Virus record (IMG/VR): IMGVR_UViG_3300020173_000057
Location: 1 to 24,123 of that record
Source: a virus
Length of the DNA stretch: 24,123 nt
Strand: one strand, 5' to 3'
The notes under the pieces: model-generated
Seen by the model: only the letters and a program-made list of their open reading frames with translations
Told to the model about the DNA's origin: nothing
Database searches by the model: none
Shown: positions 17,055 to 23,537 of the stretch, one piece after another
How positions within the stretch are numbered: the stretch's first letter is position 1
Layout of the letters: the number at the start of each line of letters is the position of its first letter
Position numbers and translations under genes: made by a program

Positions 17055-17513
17055 TTAGTATCGAACTTGAATCAAAACTTCTGCAACCCCTAGAGGTTCT
17101 AGAACTCCTTCGTCGGTATCAATACTAATTATACTAATTTGTTGAGTTGTTTGAGTTTTGCCCTCTCTATCTATATAATCTAGCCTAGAGTTGTCCTCAA
17201 TAACTGTCTCTAAATCTTCTAGTAAAGTTGCTAGGGCGTCTACGGCTTCATCCTCATTTACATAGCAACGTATAGTAATATTTAAAAATCTATCTTTATA
17301 ACCTCCGCCTTGGTACTCTCTGCTCTCTGCGCCCGCATTTAAATGAATAGAAGGAAACTGCTCTACTTCGTCCCAAAATTTTAATCGCGGGCTAACTTCT
17401 GCTATTTGAGTGTAAAAAGCTCCTGTACCATTTATTTCTGCTATTCTTTCAGCAAGAGCTTTTGTTATTGCTTGTCTTCTGCTGGAATATACTCTACTAT
17501 TTGGCAGTGACAT
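17055..17513 (-). CDS. Tail terminator protein (lambda U-like)
   Basis: A 152-residue protein directly before the tail tube gene, where lambda-like phages encode the tail terminator that caps the finished tube and joins it to the head. The shape of the sequence fits: an N-terminal helix (RRQAITKALAERIAEI), a beta segment with FPSIHLNAGAESREYQGGGYKDRFLNITIRCYV read around residues 52-85, a helix (EAVDALATLLEDLETVIED), and a C-terminal strand GVAEVLIQVRY. That helix-strand order and the closing strand are usual for this family. The ATG abuts the TAA of the preceding gene. No residue is diagnostic, so the call leans on synteny and overall pattern. Confidence 0.75.
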   Translation of the reverse strand: MSLPNSRVYSSRRQAITKALAERIAEINGTGAFYTQIAEVSPRLKFWDEVEQFPSIHLNAGAESREYQGGGYKDRFLNITIRCYVNEDEAVDALATLLEDLETVIEDNSRLDYIDREGKTQTTQQISIISIDTDEGVLEPLGVAEVLIQVRY

Positions 17514-18920
17514 TTATAGCCTCCTTGTAAAGAATCTTCCCATGCCTTGAGAAGCTGCTATCTCTCTCATAGATCTATCAATTAATCTTCGTGGATCTCT
17601 GTCTGGGGATCCTTGGGCGTATCCAGGCTCAAAAGTCTGGTACGGATACTTATCATACGTATACCCAAAACTTGGATAGCCTTTACTTGTTATATTAACA
17701 TCTAAAACTCTGACACTACTGGCAAATCTACCTGTTTGATAGTTTAATGCCGGACTAGACATATTTTTTTGTAAAACACTCGGTAGATCTCTATTAAAAA
17801 TACCTAACATAGCTAGCTGATTTGATATTGAAATAGGCGAAGTTCTTCCTTTTGTTGCTAAAGCTGCTCGGGCTCCTCCCCTATTTATTGTTTTTACTTT
17901 ACTAGATTTGCTAGATTTTGTTGTATCCTTAGATCTACTCTTAGTCCTAGTATTTACATTTTTAATAGTTGTTTTAGCTTTTACATTTTTATTATTCTTT
18001 AAAGGCTTTACTATGTTATCAAGTACCAGAGTTTTTGCAATTTTTTCCTTTAGAGTACTAGATCCTTCTAGGTTAAGATAATCTACGTTTGCGAAAGTTT
18101 TTTCAAAGGAAGAAATAAAAGCTTCCTGAAGGAGTCTTTCTTCCTTAGAGCCTCTTTTTAAGTTTAACTCTGCAGAAATAGGAGTAAGAAGCATGCTTAT
18201 TCCAGCTTTTAAGTCTCCGCCCTTTGTTAGTATTTGTTCAGATAATACGACTAAGTTCCATACTAAATCTTTTAGTTTTCCTCTTTGTCCTTTAGTTAGA
18301 AAATTTAGTCCGCTATCTACTTCATATATTAAATTTTGTTCAAAAATATTTTTATTTTTTGTGTACTGTTCTACGCTACCAATTAAAGAAAATGCTCCGG
18401 CTACCGCGCCTACTATTCCTGAAGCAGCTCCATCCGCTCCGTGGTCTAAATGAGTAGTTCTTCCAAACTCTTTACTATTATAAGAGTCTTCTCGCCCTTT
18501 TAAATTATTTACTAGGAAAGATTTATTAAAATCTCCTATCTTTGTCTTTATAGTATCAAATGAGTAAGGCAAATAAAATATAGATCTACCAAATACTAGT
18601 CTCTGATCTTTTACTAATTTTTTAAAAAACACATCCTGTAAAGATCCAGAGTCTGGAAAAGGTACCGAAAGCTTTCTAATCTCTTTCTTTAACTCTCTTC
18701 TATATTTAGTACCTTCGCTAGTTGTGAGTTGTCTACCTATAGCCGCTTCGAAACCTTTTTGTATTGCATTTGTTTCTTTTGTTTTTAATACTAGACACTG
18801 CTGTACTTTAGAAGACTGCAGCAAGGTTCTAGCGGCTTCTCCTATAGTTTTTTCTCTCTGAGTCGTAAACTCTTGTAAAAGTTTATTGCTAATATTTTTT
18901 CTTATACTAGAATTACTCAT
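17514..18920 (-). CDS. Unknown neck / tail completion protein (HK97 gp10 or lambda Z position)
   Basis: I do not recognise this 468-residue protein as a whole. It sits between the connector and the tail terminator, where phages encode the tail completion protein (lambda Z, HK97 gp10), but those are usually under 200 residues. Visible parts are: a charged helical N-terminus (1-155); a small-residue hydrophobic segment (GAASGIVGAVAGAFSLIGSV, 164-183); a helical part to about 300; a basic Lys/Ser/Thr-rich linker (303-358); and a C-terminal region (362-468) with NYQTGRFASSVRV, GYTYDKYPYQTFEPG and an Arg-rich end. The C-terminal region is the best candidate for the gp10-like fold. It overlaps the connector stop by one base and abuts the next ATG, so it is part of the neck operon. 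Confidence 0.6.
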   Translation of the reverse strand: MSNSSIRKNISNKLLQEFTTQREKTIGEAARTLLQSSKVQQCLVLKTKETNAIQKGFEAAIGRQLTTSEGTKYRRELKKEIRKLSVPFPDSGSLQDVFFKKLVKDQRLVFGRSIFYLPYSFDTIKTKIGDFNKSFLVNNLKGREDSYNSKEFGRTTHLDHGADGAASGIVGAVAGAFSLIGSVEQYTKNKNIFEQNLIYEVDSGLNFLTKGQRGKLKDLVWNLVVLSEQILTKGGDLKAGISMLLTPISAELNLKRGSKEERLLQEAFISSFEKTFANVDYLNLEGSSTLKEKIAKTLVLDNIVKPLKNNKNVKAKTTIKNVNTRTKSRSKDTTKSSKSSKVKTINRGGARAALATKGRTSPISISNQLAMLGIFNRDLPSVLQKNMSSPALNYQTGRFASSVRVLDVNITSKGYPSFGYTYDKYPYQTFEPGYAQGSPDRDPRRLIDRSMREIAASQGMGRFFTRRL

Positions 18921-19492
18921 TAGTGTATAATTTTATATAAGTCTAAAACTCTTTCAATATGGTCTGGAAAGCCCCCAACCATACGTAGTTTAGTAACTCC
19001 TTGATTTTCTATAGTAGCTCCTACCATAGAACGACGTTCTTTATGCTCGTCTCGTAAATAGTATTTTACCAAATCAATTACTGCTAGCTTTAAGTCTAAT
19101 GGGCACTCTTCATACCCTGCAGTATACTGTATAATTAAAGAAGCAGGCCCCTTAGACCAGTTATTACGTATTTTATATAAGCTATCTGTATTCTTATCTA
19201 GTACATACTGAGAAGCATCAAGAGTTACATAAGAGCTCTCTGGTCTATCTCGCTCTTGAACAGAAGTAATAGTATTTACGGGGCATTCACTCAATTGTAC
19301 CACATCTGTATCCCAAGAAAGGGTCACCTCTTCCGTTTTAGGTGTAGTGTAGTAATCAATTATTGTTGTACCACAATAAGTTTTTACTAATTGACTTACA
19401 GAAACTATAAGGCGTTCTAATCTCTCGTCCTCTTTGGACGATGTGATACCTTCATATTCTTTATACTCATCAATCGTGATTAAATCTGCCAT
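18920..19492 (-). CDS. Head-tail connector (HK97 gp6-like adaptor)
   Basis: A 190-residue protein directly after the capsid gene. The N-terminus MADLITIDEYKEYEGI, the helix ERLERLIVSVSQLVKTYCGTTI, the middle strand region with a VVQLSECPVNTITSV turn, and QYTAGYEECPLDLKLAVIDLVKYYL are typical of the gp6-like adaptor family, which forms a ring under the portal and joins it to the tail. The C-terminal part (SMVGATIENQGVTKLRM then PDHIERVLDLYK) also fits. The start codon lies only 15 bases past the T-run of a terminator and I see no Shine-Dalgarno before it, so expression is probably low and depends on readthrough. Confidence 0.88.
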   Translation of the reverse strand: MADLITIDEYKEYEGITSSKEDERLERLIVSVSQLVKTYCGTTIIDYYTTPKTEEVTLSWDTDVVQLSECPVNTITSVQERDRPESSYVTLDASQYVLDKNTDSLYKIRNNWSKGPASLIIQYTAGYEECPLDLKLAVIDLVKYYLRDEHKERRSMVGATIENQGVTKLRMVGGFPDHIERVLDLYKIIH

Positions 19493-19507
19493 AATAAATT
19501 AATTAGT

Positions 19508-19534
19508 AAAAACTTGGGGAGGCGAACCTCCCCA
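19508..19534 (-). terminator. Rho-independent terminator after the capsid gene
   Basis: On the minus strand a GGGGAGG-TTCG-CCTCCCC hairpin (extended by one T-A pair to 8 bp) is followed by AAG and then TTTTT. It begins 10 bases after the capsid stop codon. The UUCG loop and GC-rich stem make it a strong terminator for the head genes; in the plus direction the T tract is poor. Confidence 0.92.
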
Positions 19535-19544
19535 GTTTAATATA

Positions 19545-20930
19545 TTAGGATCCGGCGCCCAAACGAACTGCAGCGGCCTTACCTGCAACAGAGTTGAACA
19601 ACTCGTCGAAGCCAAGGTGCTGAGTACCAACAAGTACGCGACGCTGAGCAGCAACTTCATAGTCTTGCTCTACAGTCACGCCACGAAGACGTGGAATAAC
19701 AAAGTTGGATACGTTTACAGCAAACGCGCCCATGTTGGCGGTAGAAGCGGCAGCAAAGTTATCAGAGATAACAACTGGCGAACCATATACAGCACCAACT
19801 TGACCAGTCAACTTCAGAGCAGCATCTGAACCAACTTCAAATACGTTGTCAAATTCTGCATCATTGATGAGATCATGGTATACATCCTGTGAAACGATAT
19901 ATACTACGTCTTGAGGCATAAGGCCGTATACGCCCATATCTCGACGCATAGCTACAAGATCTTTTGCAGTTACAGCAGTACCAGTAGTAGTTACTTTATC
20001 AGTAGAATCTACTGCCAGACCATCGAGACCCGGGATAGCTTTGGAGTTACCAACAAGAATTGCAGCATCTACAGCACGAGCGTGTGAACGAGCAATACCA
20101 TCAGTCAACATTGGCATCAAGTTAACAAGTACTTCTTCATCAATGTAGTTGTCCATGTAAGAAGTAGAGATCAAACGATCTACTTGCAAAATCTTTTGCT
20201 TAGCGTTGTAAGTACCTGTAGTACCACCAGTACGATTAGTAATACCAGTGGTATCACCTGCGCCCAGAGCGTCTTCGCCACCTGTTGACCAAACAGCGGC
20301 AGTTACGTCTTCTTGCAAAGGAAGAACTGTAGACTTAGAGTTTACTGCCATCTCACGGAAGAGTTGAGCAGTTCGCAACTGAAGCTGAATCTCTTTCTCA
20401 ATCATAGTAGAAACTTCTTGATTGATGTCACCAGCGTTAGCCGCATAGTCAATACCAGCTTTTTGCAATACTGAACGGCCAAAGTCAGTATCAAAACCTT
20501 TGCTAGTAATTACACCAAGAAGGTGCGCATGCATAAGGTCTTTGTTTCCTTTTATAAGGTTAGAGCCTTCACGGTCAGCAAAAATACGCTTAGATTCACG
20601 CATTTTGGTAAGCTCTTCGTTCTTCTCTTGGAGTTGAGCAGCAAAAGACTTAATTACTTCTTCAACCTTTGCATCTTTCTCTTGTAGCTTCTTCTCAACA
20701 TCAGCCATAAGACGCTCTGCGCCTGACTCGATGCCTACACGAATAGCAGACTCTTGTGCAGCTTTTTGCTCTGCTTCTACAGCAGCTTTTTGCGCTGCTT
20801 CTTGTGCTGCTTTTTCTGCAGCGGCTTTCTCTTCGGCCTGCTTCATTGCGATCTTAGCGGCAGTCTCTTCAGCTACCTTCTTAGCGAATGCTTCCAGGTC
20901 GATTTCTGGAGTGTTATTAACTTCAGACAT
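19545..20930 (-). CDS. Major capsid protein from an internal in-frame start
   Basis: Codon 207 of the protease-capsid frame is an ATG (MSEVNNTPEI) preceded by a consensus Shine-Dalgarno, so a 461-residue protein made only of delta domain and capsid is expected. This is close to a normal stand-alone HK97-family capsid precursor with a roughly 120-residue scaffold. It would explain how the phage gets many capsid subunits for few protease copies. The start falls between the protease domain and the coiled coil, exactly at the domain boundary. It remains an inference from sequence; the full-length fusion may also be made, as a minor form. Confidence 0.75.
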   Translation of the reverse strand: MSEVNNTPEIDLEAFAKKVAEETAAKIAMKQAEEKAAAEKAAQEAAQKAAVEAEQKAAQESAIRVGIESGAERLMADVEKKLQEKDAKVEEVIKSFAAQLQEKNEELTKMRESKRIFADREGSNLIKGNKDLMHAHLLGVITSKGFDTDFGRSVLQKAGIDYAANAGDINQEVSTMIEKEIQLQLRTAQLFREMAVNSKSTVLPLQEDVTAAVWSTGGEDALGAGDTTGITNRTGGTTGTYNAKQKILQVDRLISTSYMDNYIDEEVLVNLMPMLTDGIARSHARAVDAAILVGNSKAIPGLDGLAVDSTDKVTTTGTAVTAKDLVAMRRDMGVYGLMPQDVVYIVSQDVYHDLINDAEFDNVFEVGSDAALKLTGQVGAVYGSPVVISDNFAAASTANMGAFAVNVSNFVIPRLRGVTVEQDYEVAAQRRVLVGTQHLGFDELFNSVAGKAAAVRLGAGS

Positions 20931-21548
20931 TTGGATCTCCTTTTGGACTTCTTCGTCCCTTTCCGGTGTTTCACTAGCTACTTCTGAATCTTCAGTTTTA
21001 GCCAGAGACTGACCGGCTAGATCTACACTGTTTTTGAATTGTTTCTTGAAATCTTCGTACTCGGCCATCGAGTCAAAAGATTTAGCCAATGAAAAAGTAG
21101 CTGCTTGGTTGCAAGGCACAGACACAACTGAAACCTCGAACAGTTCAGCATCCTTAATCTTTAATCCGTCAGTTTCACTAATATAATCAGCATCCTTGAC
21201 TCGGAAACCGACAGAAAAGGCTCCAAGGACACCGTCTTTAACAAGGTCCGCCACTGCTCCCGAAGGAACCTTAGCACTTTTTGAAATTTTTGCTTTTAAC
21301 TCAAGACCATTTTCAGTTACTTTTAAGCCCGTCGCACGGCCAATAGGATGATTATAGTCATGGTTAAAAAGAATAATAGGATTTTTCTCGAAGTTAGCTA
21401 ATCCGCCTTTCGTCCAAGCCGTTGCGTCTATAGTATCGCCTGCTCGATCAAAATCGGAAGTACTTGCCATACCGCAGATATGAACACCGCCATCTTCATC
21501 TACATCTAAGGACTTAAAGGTGGAAGTAAAGTTAAAAATTTTATTCAT
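19545..21548 (-). CDS. Prohead protease - major capsid protein fusion (HK97 type)
   Basis: One uninterrupted 667-residue frame joins two normally separate genes. Residues 1-160 are an HK97-type (U35) prohead protease with the expected catalytic residues: H63 in LFNHDYNHPIG, S112 in GAFSVGF and E138 in LFEVSVVSVP. After a linker comes an Ala/Glu/Lys-rich coiled coil (about 215-330), the delta/scaffold domain, then an HK97-fold capsid protein starting near the KRIFADREGSN segment. The capsid part includes LFREMAVNSKSTVLPLQ, SHARAVDAAIL, and the typical MRRDMGVYG and AQRRVLVG stretches. The protease normally removes the delta domain during maturation. The start overlaps the preceding gene by 8 bases and has an AAAGG upstream. 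An internal start at codon 207 (separate entry) would make capsid protein alone. Confidence 0.93.
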   Translation of the reverse strand: MNKIFNFTSTFKSLDVDEDGGVHICGMASTSDFDRAGDTIDATAWTKGGLANFEKNPIILFNHDYNHPIGRATGLKVTENGLELKAKISKSAKVPSGAVADLVKDGVLGAFSVGFRVKDADYISETDGLKIKDAELFEVSVVSVPCNQAATFSLAKSFDSMAEYEDFKKQFKNSVDLAGQSLAKTEDSEVASETPERDEEVQKEIQMSEVNNTPEIDLEAFAKKVAEETAAKIAMKQAEEKAAAEKAAQEAAQKAAVEAEQKAAQESAIRVGIESGAERLMADVEKKLQEKDAKVEEVIKSFAAQLQEKNEELTKMRESKRIFADREGSNLIKGNKDLMHAHLLGVITSKGFDTDFGRSVLQKAGIDYAANAGDINQEVSTMIEKEIQLQLRTAQLFREMAVNSKSTVLPLQEDVTAAVWSTGGEDALGAGDTTGITNRTGGTTGTYNAKQKILQVDRLISTSYMDNYIDEEVLVNLMPMLTDGIARSHARAVDAAILVGNSKAIPGLDGLAVDSTDKVTTTGTAVTAKDLVAMRRDMGVYGLMPQDVVYIVSQDVYHDLINDAEFDNVFEVGSDAALKLTGQVGAVYGSPVVISDNFAAASTANMGAFAVNVSNFVIPRLRGVTVEQDYEVAAQRRVLVGTQHLGFDELFNSVAGKAAAVRLGAGS
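20935..20942 (-). promoter_or_regulatory. Internal ribosome-binding site for the major capsid protein
   Basis: AAGGAGAT on the minus strand, with the AAGGAG core 6 bases before the ATG at 20930, is among the best Shine-Dalgarno matches in the window and lies inside a coding region. It decides the nested start of the capsid protein. Confidence 0.8.
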
Positions 21549-21861
21549 CGTCTACAACCTTTTCTTTCTTAGTAGACGCCTTTTTTAGGGCCTCTAAGCC
21601 TTCTGAAGCAGCAGGAGCTGGTTCTTCCTTTGGAATCGGATTAATAATAGTATTTACATCAGGATAGAAGGTTTTGAGTTGGCCCATTACTCGCGGCCAA
21701 CGGTTACCCCATCCTGCTTTAATTAGTCTTCGTGCTACAGCTTCTCCAGCGCCTACGGCTTTTAAATAGTCTTCGTAGGCAACATCTGTTGTAAGAGCGT
21801 GCATTTTAAACTGCTCATACATTTTATCAAGAATAGCTTTTTTTGATCTCATTGTAGGCAT
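21541..21861 (-). CDS. Small protein of unknown function between portal and protease
   Basis: A 106-residue protein I do not recognise. The first 70 residues are helical and basic, with a compact motif (GAGEAVARRLIKAGWGNRWPR) that could be a small helical binding domain. The end is a proline/alanine linker (PKEEPAPAASE) and an alternating charged tail (KKASTKKEKVVDDE). No membrane segment or cysteine is seen. It overlaps the portal stop by one base and the protease start by 8 bases, so it is translated with the head genes and probably acts in head assembly, but that is only context. The tight packing supports a real gene. Confidence 0.7.
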   Translation of the reverse strand: MPTMRSKKAILDKMYEQFKMHALTTDVAYEDYLKAVGAGEAVARRLIKAGWGNRWPRVMGQLKTFYPDVNTIINPIPKEEPAPAASEGLEALKKASTKKEKVVDDE

Positions 21862-23078
21862 TAGTTACCCTCTGTATTATCGGCCTCAGTTGGTCGGCCT
21901 CCTTGACTTGGATCTACTGCGCTTCCGGCAATATTGGCGGGTACGCGAATTTCGTCGGCGTCAGGCAATTCATCAAAGTTCATTGCAACTCTTGCTTCAT
22001 TAGGTGTTATAATACCAGCATTTACTAAAGAAGTATAAAAAGTTGCTTGGTCTCTAAGCTCTGGTTGTAGTGCTGGAATATCCGTAATATCTTCTGTAAT
22101 ATGAAAACCAAAGAATCTACTATAACCTATATTTATTTTTTTGACTATAGGTAAAATAGTTTCTAAGTAGTACATTCGTAAATTTGGACGAATATTTGCA
22201 TTATTACCAGAGTCTAATAAAATTGGAGGGACTCCCAAAGCCTTTAAAATAATTTTTTCGTTTTCTGCTATTGCTGCTTGGAAATCTAACTCTTTAAAAC
22301 TAACTTTTGATAGCTCATCTACTTCGATCCCTCCATCTAAAATAAGAGGCCTTCTTCCTCCAGCATCTGGTCTATAACGAGCGCTCCAAGATTGAATCAT
22401 TCTTTCTTTAATTTTTTCTGAAAGAGTGTTTGGAGATTTTAACACAAGACCTGGAACTGCTCCGTTCTTAAAAAAGTTATCTTGAAAATCTCTCATGCTC
22501 TTCATAAGTATCATAGTACGCAGAGCAGGCTTTAGTCTAGATACTCCTCTATAGATTGAGTAAAAAGAGTTTTCTTTAATATGTATAATTTCTGATGGGT
22601 AGAATATTTTATCATTACCATTAAAGCTATAGTGATCGACATATGTAGTAGGACTAGCATGTATAGTCATTTTGCTTGCGGGAAGATGGTAAAGGTGTAC
22701 TCCATCAAAATAAATAAAGATATTCCCATCTAATACGTAGTCTGTAATTAGGTTTCTTCGAAAAGAAGAAATATCTTGAAAAGGGTTTGGTGCTCTATTT
22801 AAAAGAGTATCAAGACTAGAAGCTTTTACTCCCTTTGCTACACCAGGAAATGCATCGTCCCTATGAACAACAGCATTAATTTCTGCAGAGTCATCTACTA
22901 AAAGATTTACTCCTCGATTAACAATTTCGAGGTCTTCATAGGCTCTCTCATAGCTAAAAGTAAATTCGCGAGAAGGCTCGGTAATATTAGCATAGTAAGG
23001 CTGAATCGGATTCAGTTTTTCTTCGTCAGCCTCCTCTATTTTTTTATCAGAACCTAATCCGAATTTATACCATGCCAT
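21861..23078 (-). CDS. Portal protein (HK97 family)
   Basis: This 405-residue protein has the length and hallmarks of the HK97 gp3 portal family, the dodecameric ring at one capsid vertex through which DNA is packed and released. Visible signatures are the NPFQDISSFRRNLITDYVLDG segment, IIHIKENSFYSIYRGVSRL near the middle, then the DFQDNFFKNGAVPGLVLK motif, FKELDFQAAIAENEKIILKALGVPP, and GNNANIRPNLRMYYLETILP. The C-terminus (GIITPNEARVAMNFDELPDADE) is also typical. Its start overlaps the HNH gene by 14 bases and its stop overlaps the next gene by one base, within the head operon driven by the promoter at 23487-23515. Confidence 0.95.
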   Translation of the reverse strand: MAWYKFGLGSDKKIEEADEEKLNPIQPYYANITEPSREFTFSYERAYEDLEIVNRGVNLLVDDSAEINAVVHRDDAFPGVAKGVKASSLDTLLNRAPNPFQDISSFRRNLITDYVLDGNIFIYFDGVHLYHLPASKMTIHASPTTYVDHYSFNGNDKIFYPSEIIHIKENSFYSIYRGVSRLKPALRTMILMKSMRDFQDNFFKNGAVPGLVLKSPNTLSEKIKERMIQSWSARYRPDAGGRRPLILDGGIEVDELSKVSFKELDFQAAIAENEKIILKALGVPPILLDSGNNANIRPNLRMYYLETILPIVKKINIGYSRFFGFHITEDITDIPALQPELRDQATFYTSLVNAGIITPNEARVAMNFDELPDADEIRVPANIAGSAVDPSQGGRPTEADNTEGN

Positions 23079-23472
23079 GTTTGTCTCTTTGAATATCTAC
23101 CCAGCGCATTTGTTTTTCTGCGGTAACGAGCGCAGGGTTGCGTCCGTATACTGAGTGAAGCTGTAAATGATGATTGTGGCACAACGTTACGGTGTGCTCG
23201 TATAATTCTGCCCAGTTCTCTTCTATAAACTCATCTCTCCAGATTACAATATATTCGTCCGTATAGTGTTCTGGACGTATTTTTTGTTTATTCTTTAACC
23301 ATTCATCTAATAAAGGAGTTAGAGTATAAAAATGGTGAAAGTCTAGCGTATCTGAAGCTCCGCATATATAGCATTCTGAACCTTTTTCATATTGAGACTT
23401 TGCTTTATCTCGTATATACTTTACTGGGTCCCTTTTTAAATGCTTGCTTTTTCTAGCTATGGGCTTTTTCAT
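23065..23472 (-). CDS. HNH endonuclease of the packaging module
   Basis: A 135-residue protein with a basic N-terminus and an HNH-type core: C34 and C37 (CYICG), the DFHHFY motif with H46 and H47, and C98-HNHH (H101, H102). The second zinc pair is C-x2-H here rather than the usual C-x2-C. HNH proteins next to terminase genes in HK97-like phages are known to work with the large terminase subunit in cutting packaged DNA; the location between terminase and portal fits that role. A free-standing homing endonuclease is the alternative, but the tight overlap with the portal argues against it. The start has no Shine-Dalgarno, and the promoter at 23487-23515 would leave a leader of only about 8 bases. 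Confidence 0.82.
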   Translation of the reverse strand: MKKPIARKSKHLKRDPVKYIRDKAKSQYEKGSECYICGASDTLDFHHFYTLTPLLDEWLKNKQKIRPEHYTDEYIVIWRDEFIEENWAELYEHTVTLCHNHHLQLHSVYGRNPALVTAEKQMRWVDIQRDKHGMV

Positions 23473-23486
23473 AATTTAATACCAGA

Positions 23487-23515
23487 ATTATATCTTGGAG
23501 AGGTTAAAATGTCAA
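23487..23515 (-). promoter_or_regulatory. Perfect-consensus sigma-70 promoter for the head genes
   Basis: On the minus strand TTGACA (23515-23510) and TATAAT (23492-23487) are separated by exactly 17 bases: all twelve consensus positions and the optimal spacer. It lies in the 65-base gap between terminase and HNH genes. The expected transcription start near 23480 is only about 8 bases before the HNH ATG. Confidence 0.9.
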
Positions 23516-23537
23516 AGGTTATTTTTGTTAGGTATCG

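Noticed and set aside
17051-17097. Weak promoter-like pair (TTGCAG, 18 bases, GATACT) upstream of the tail tube gene
   Set aside because: Only 3/6 and 4/6 matches, inside the tail terminator gene; AT-rich DNA yields many such matches. A tube promoter is still possible but not supported.
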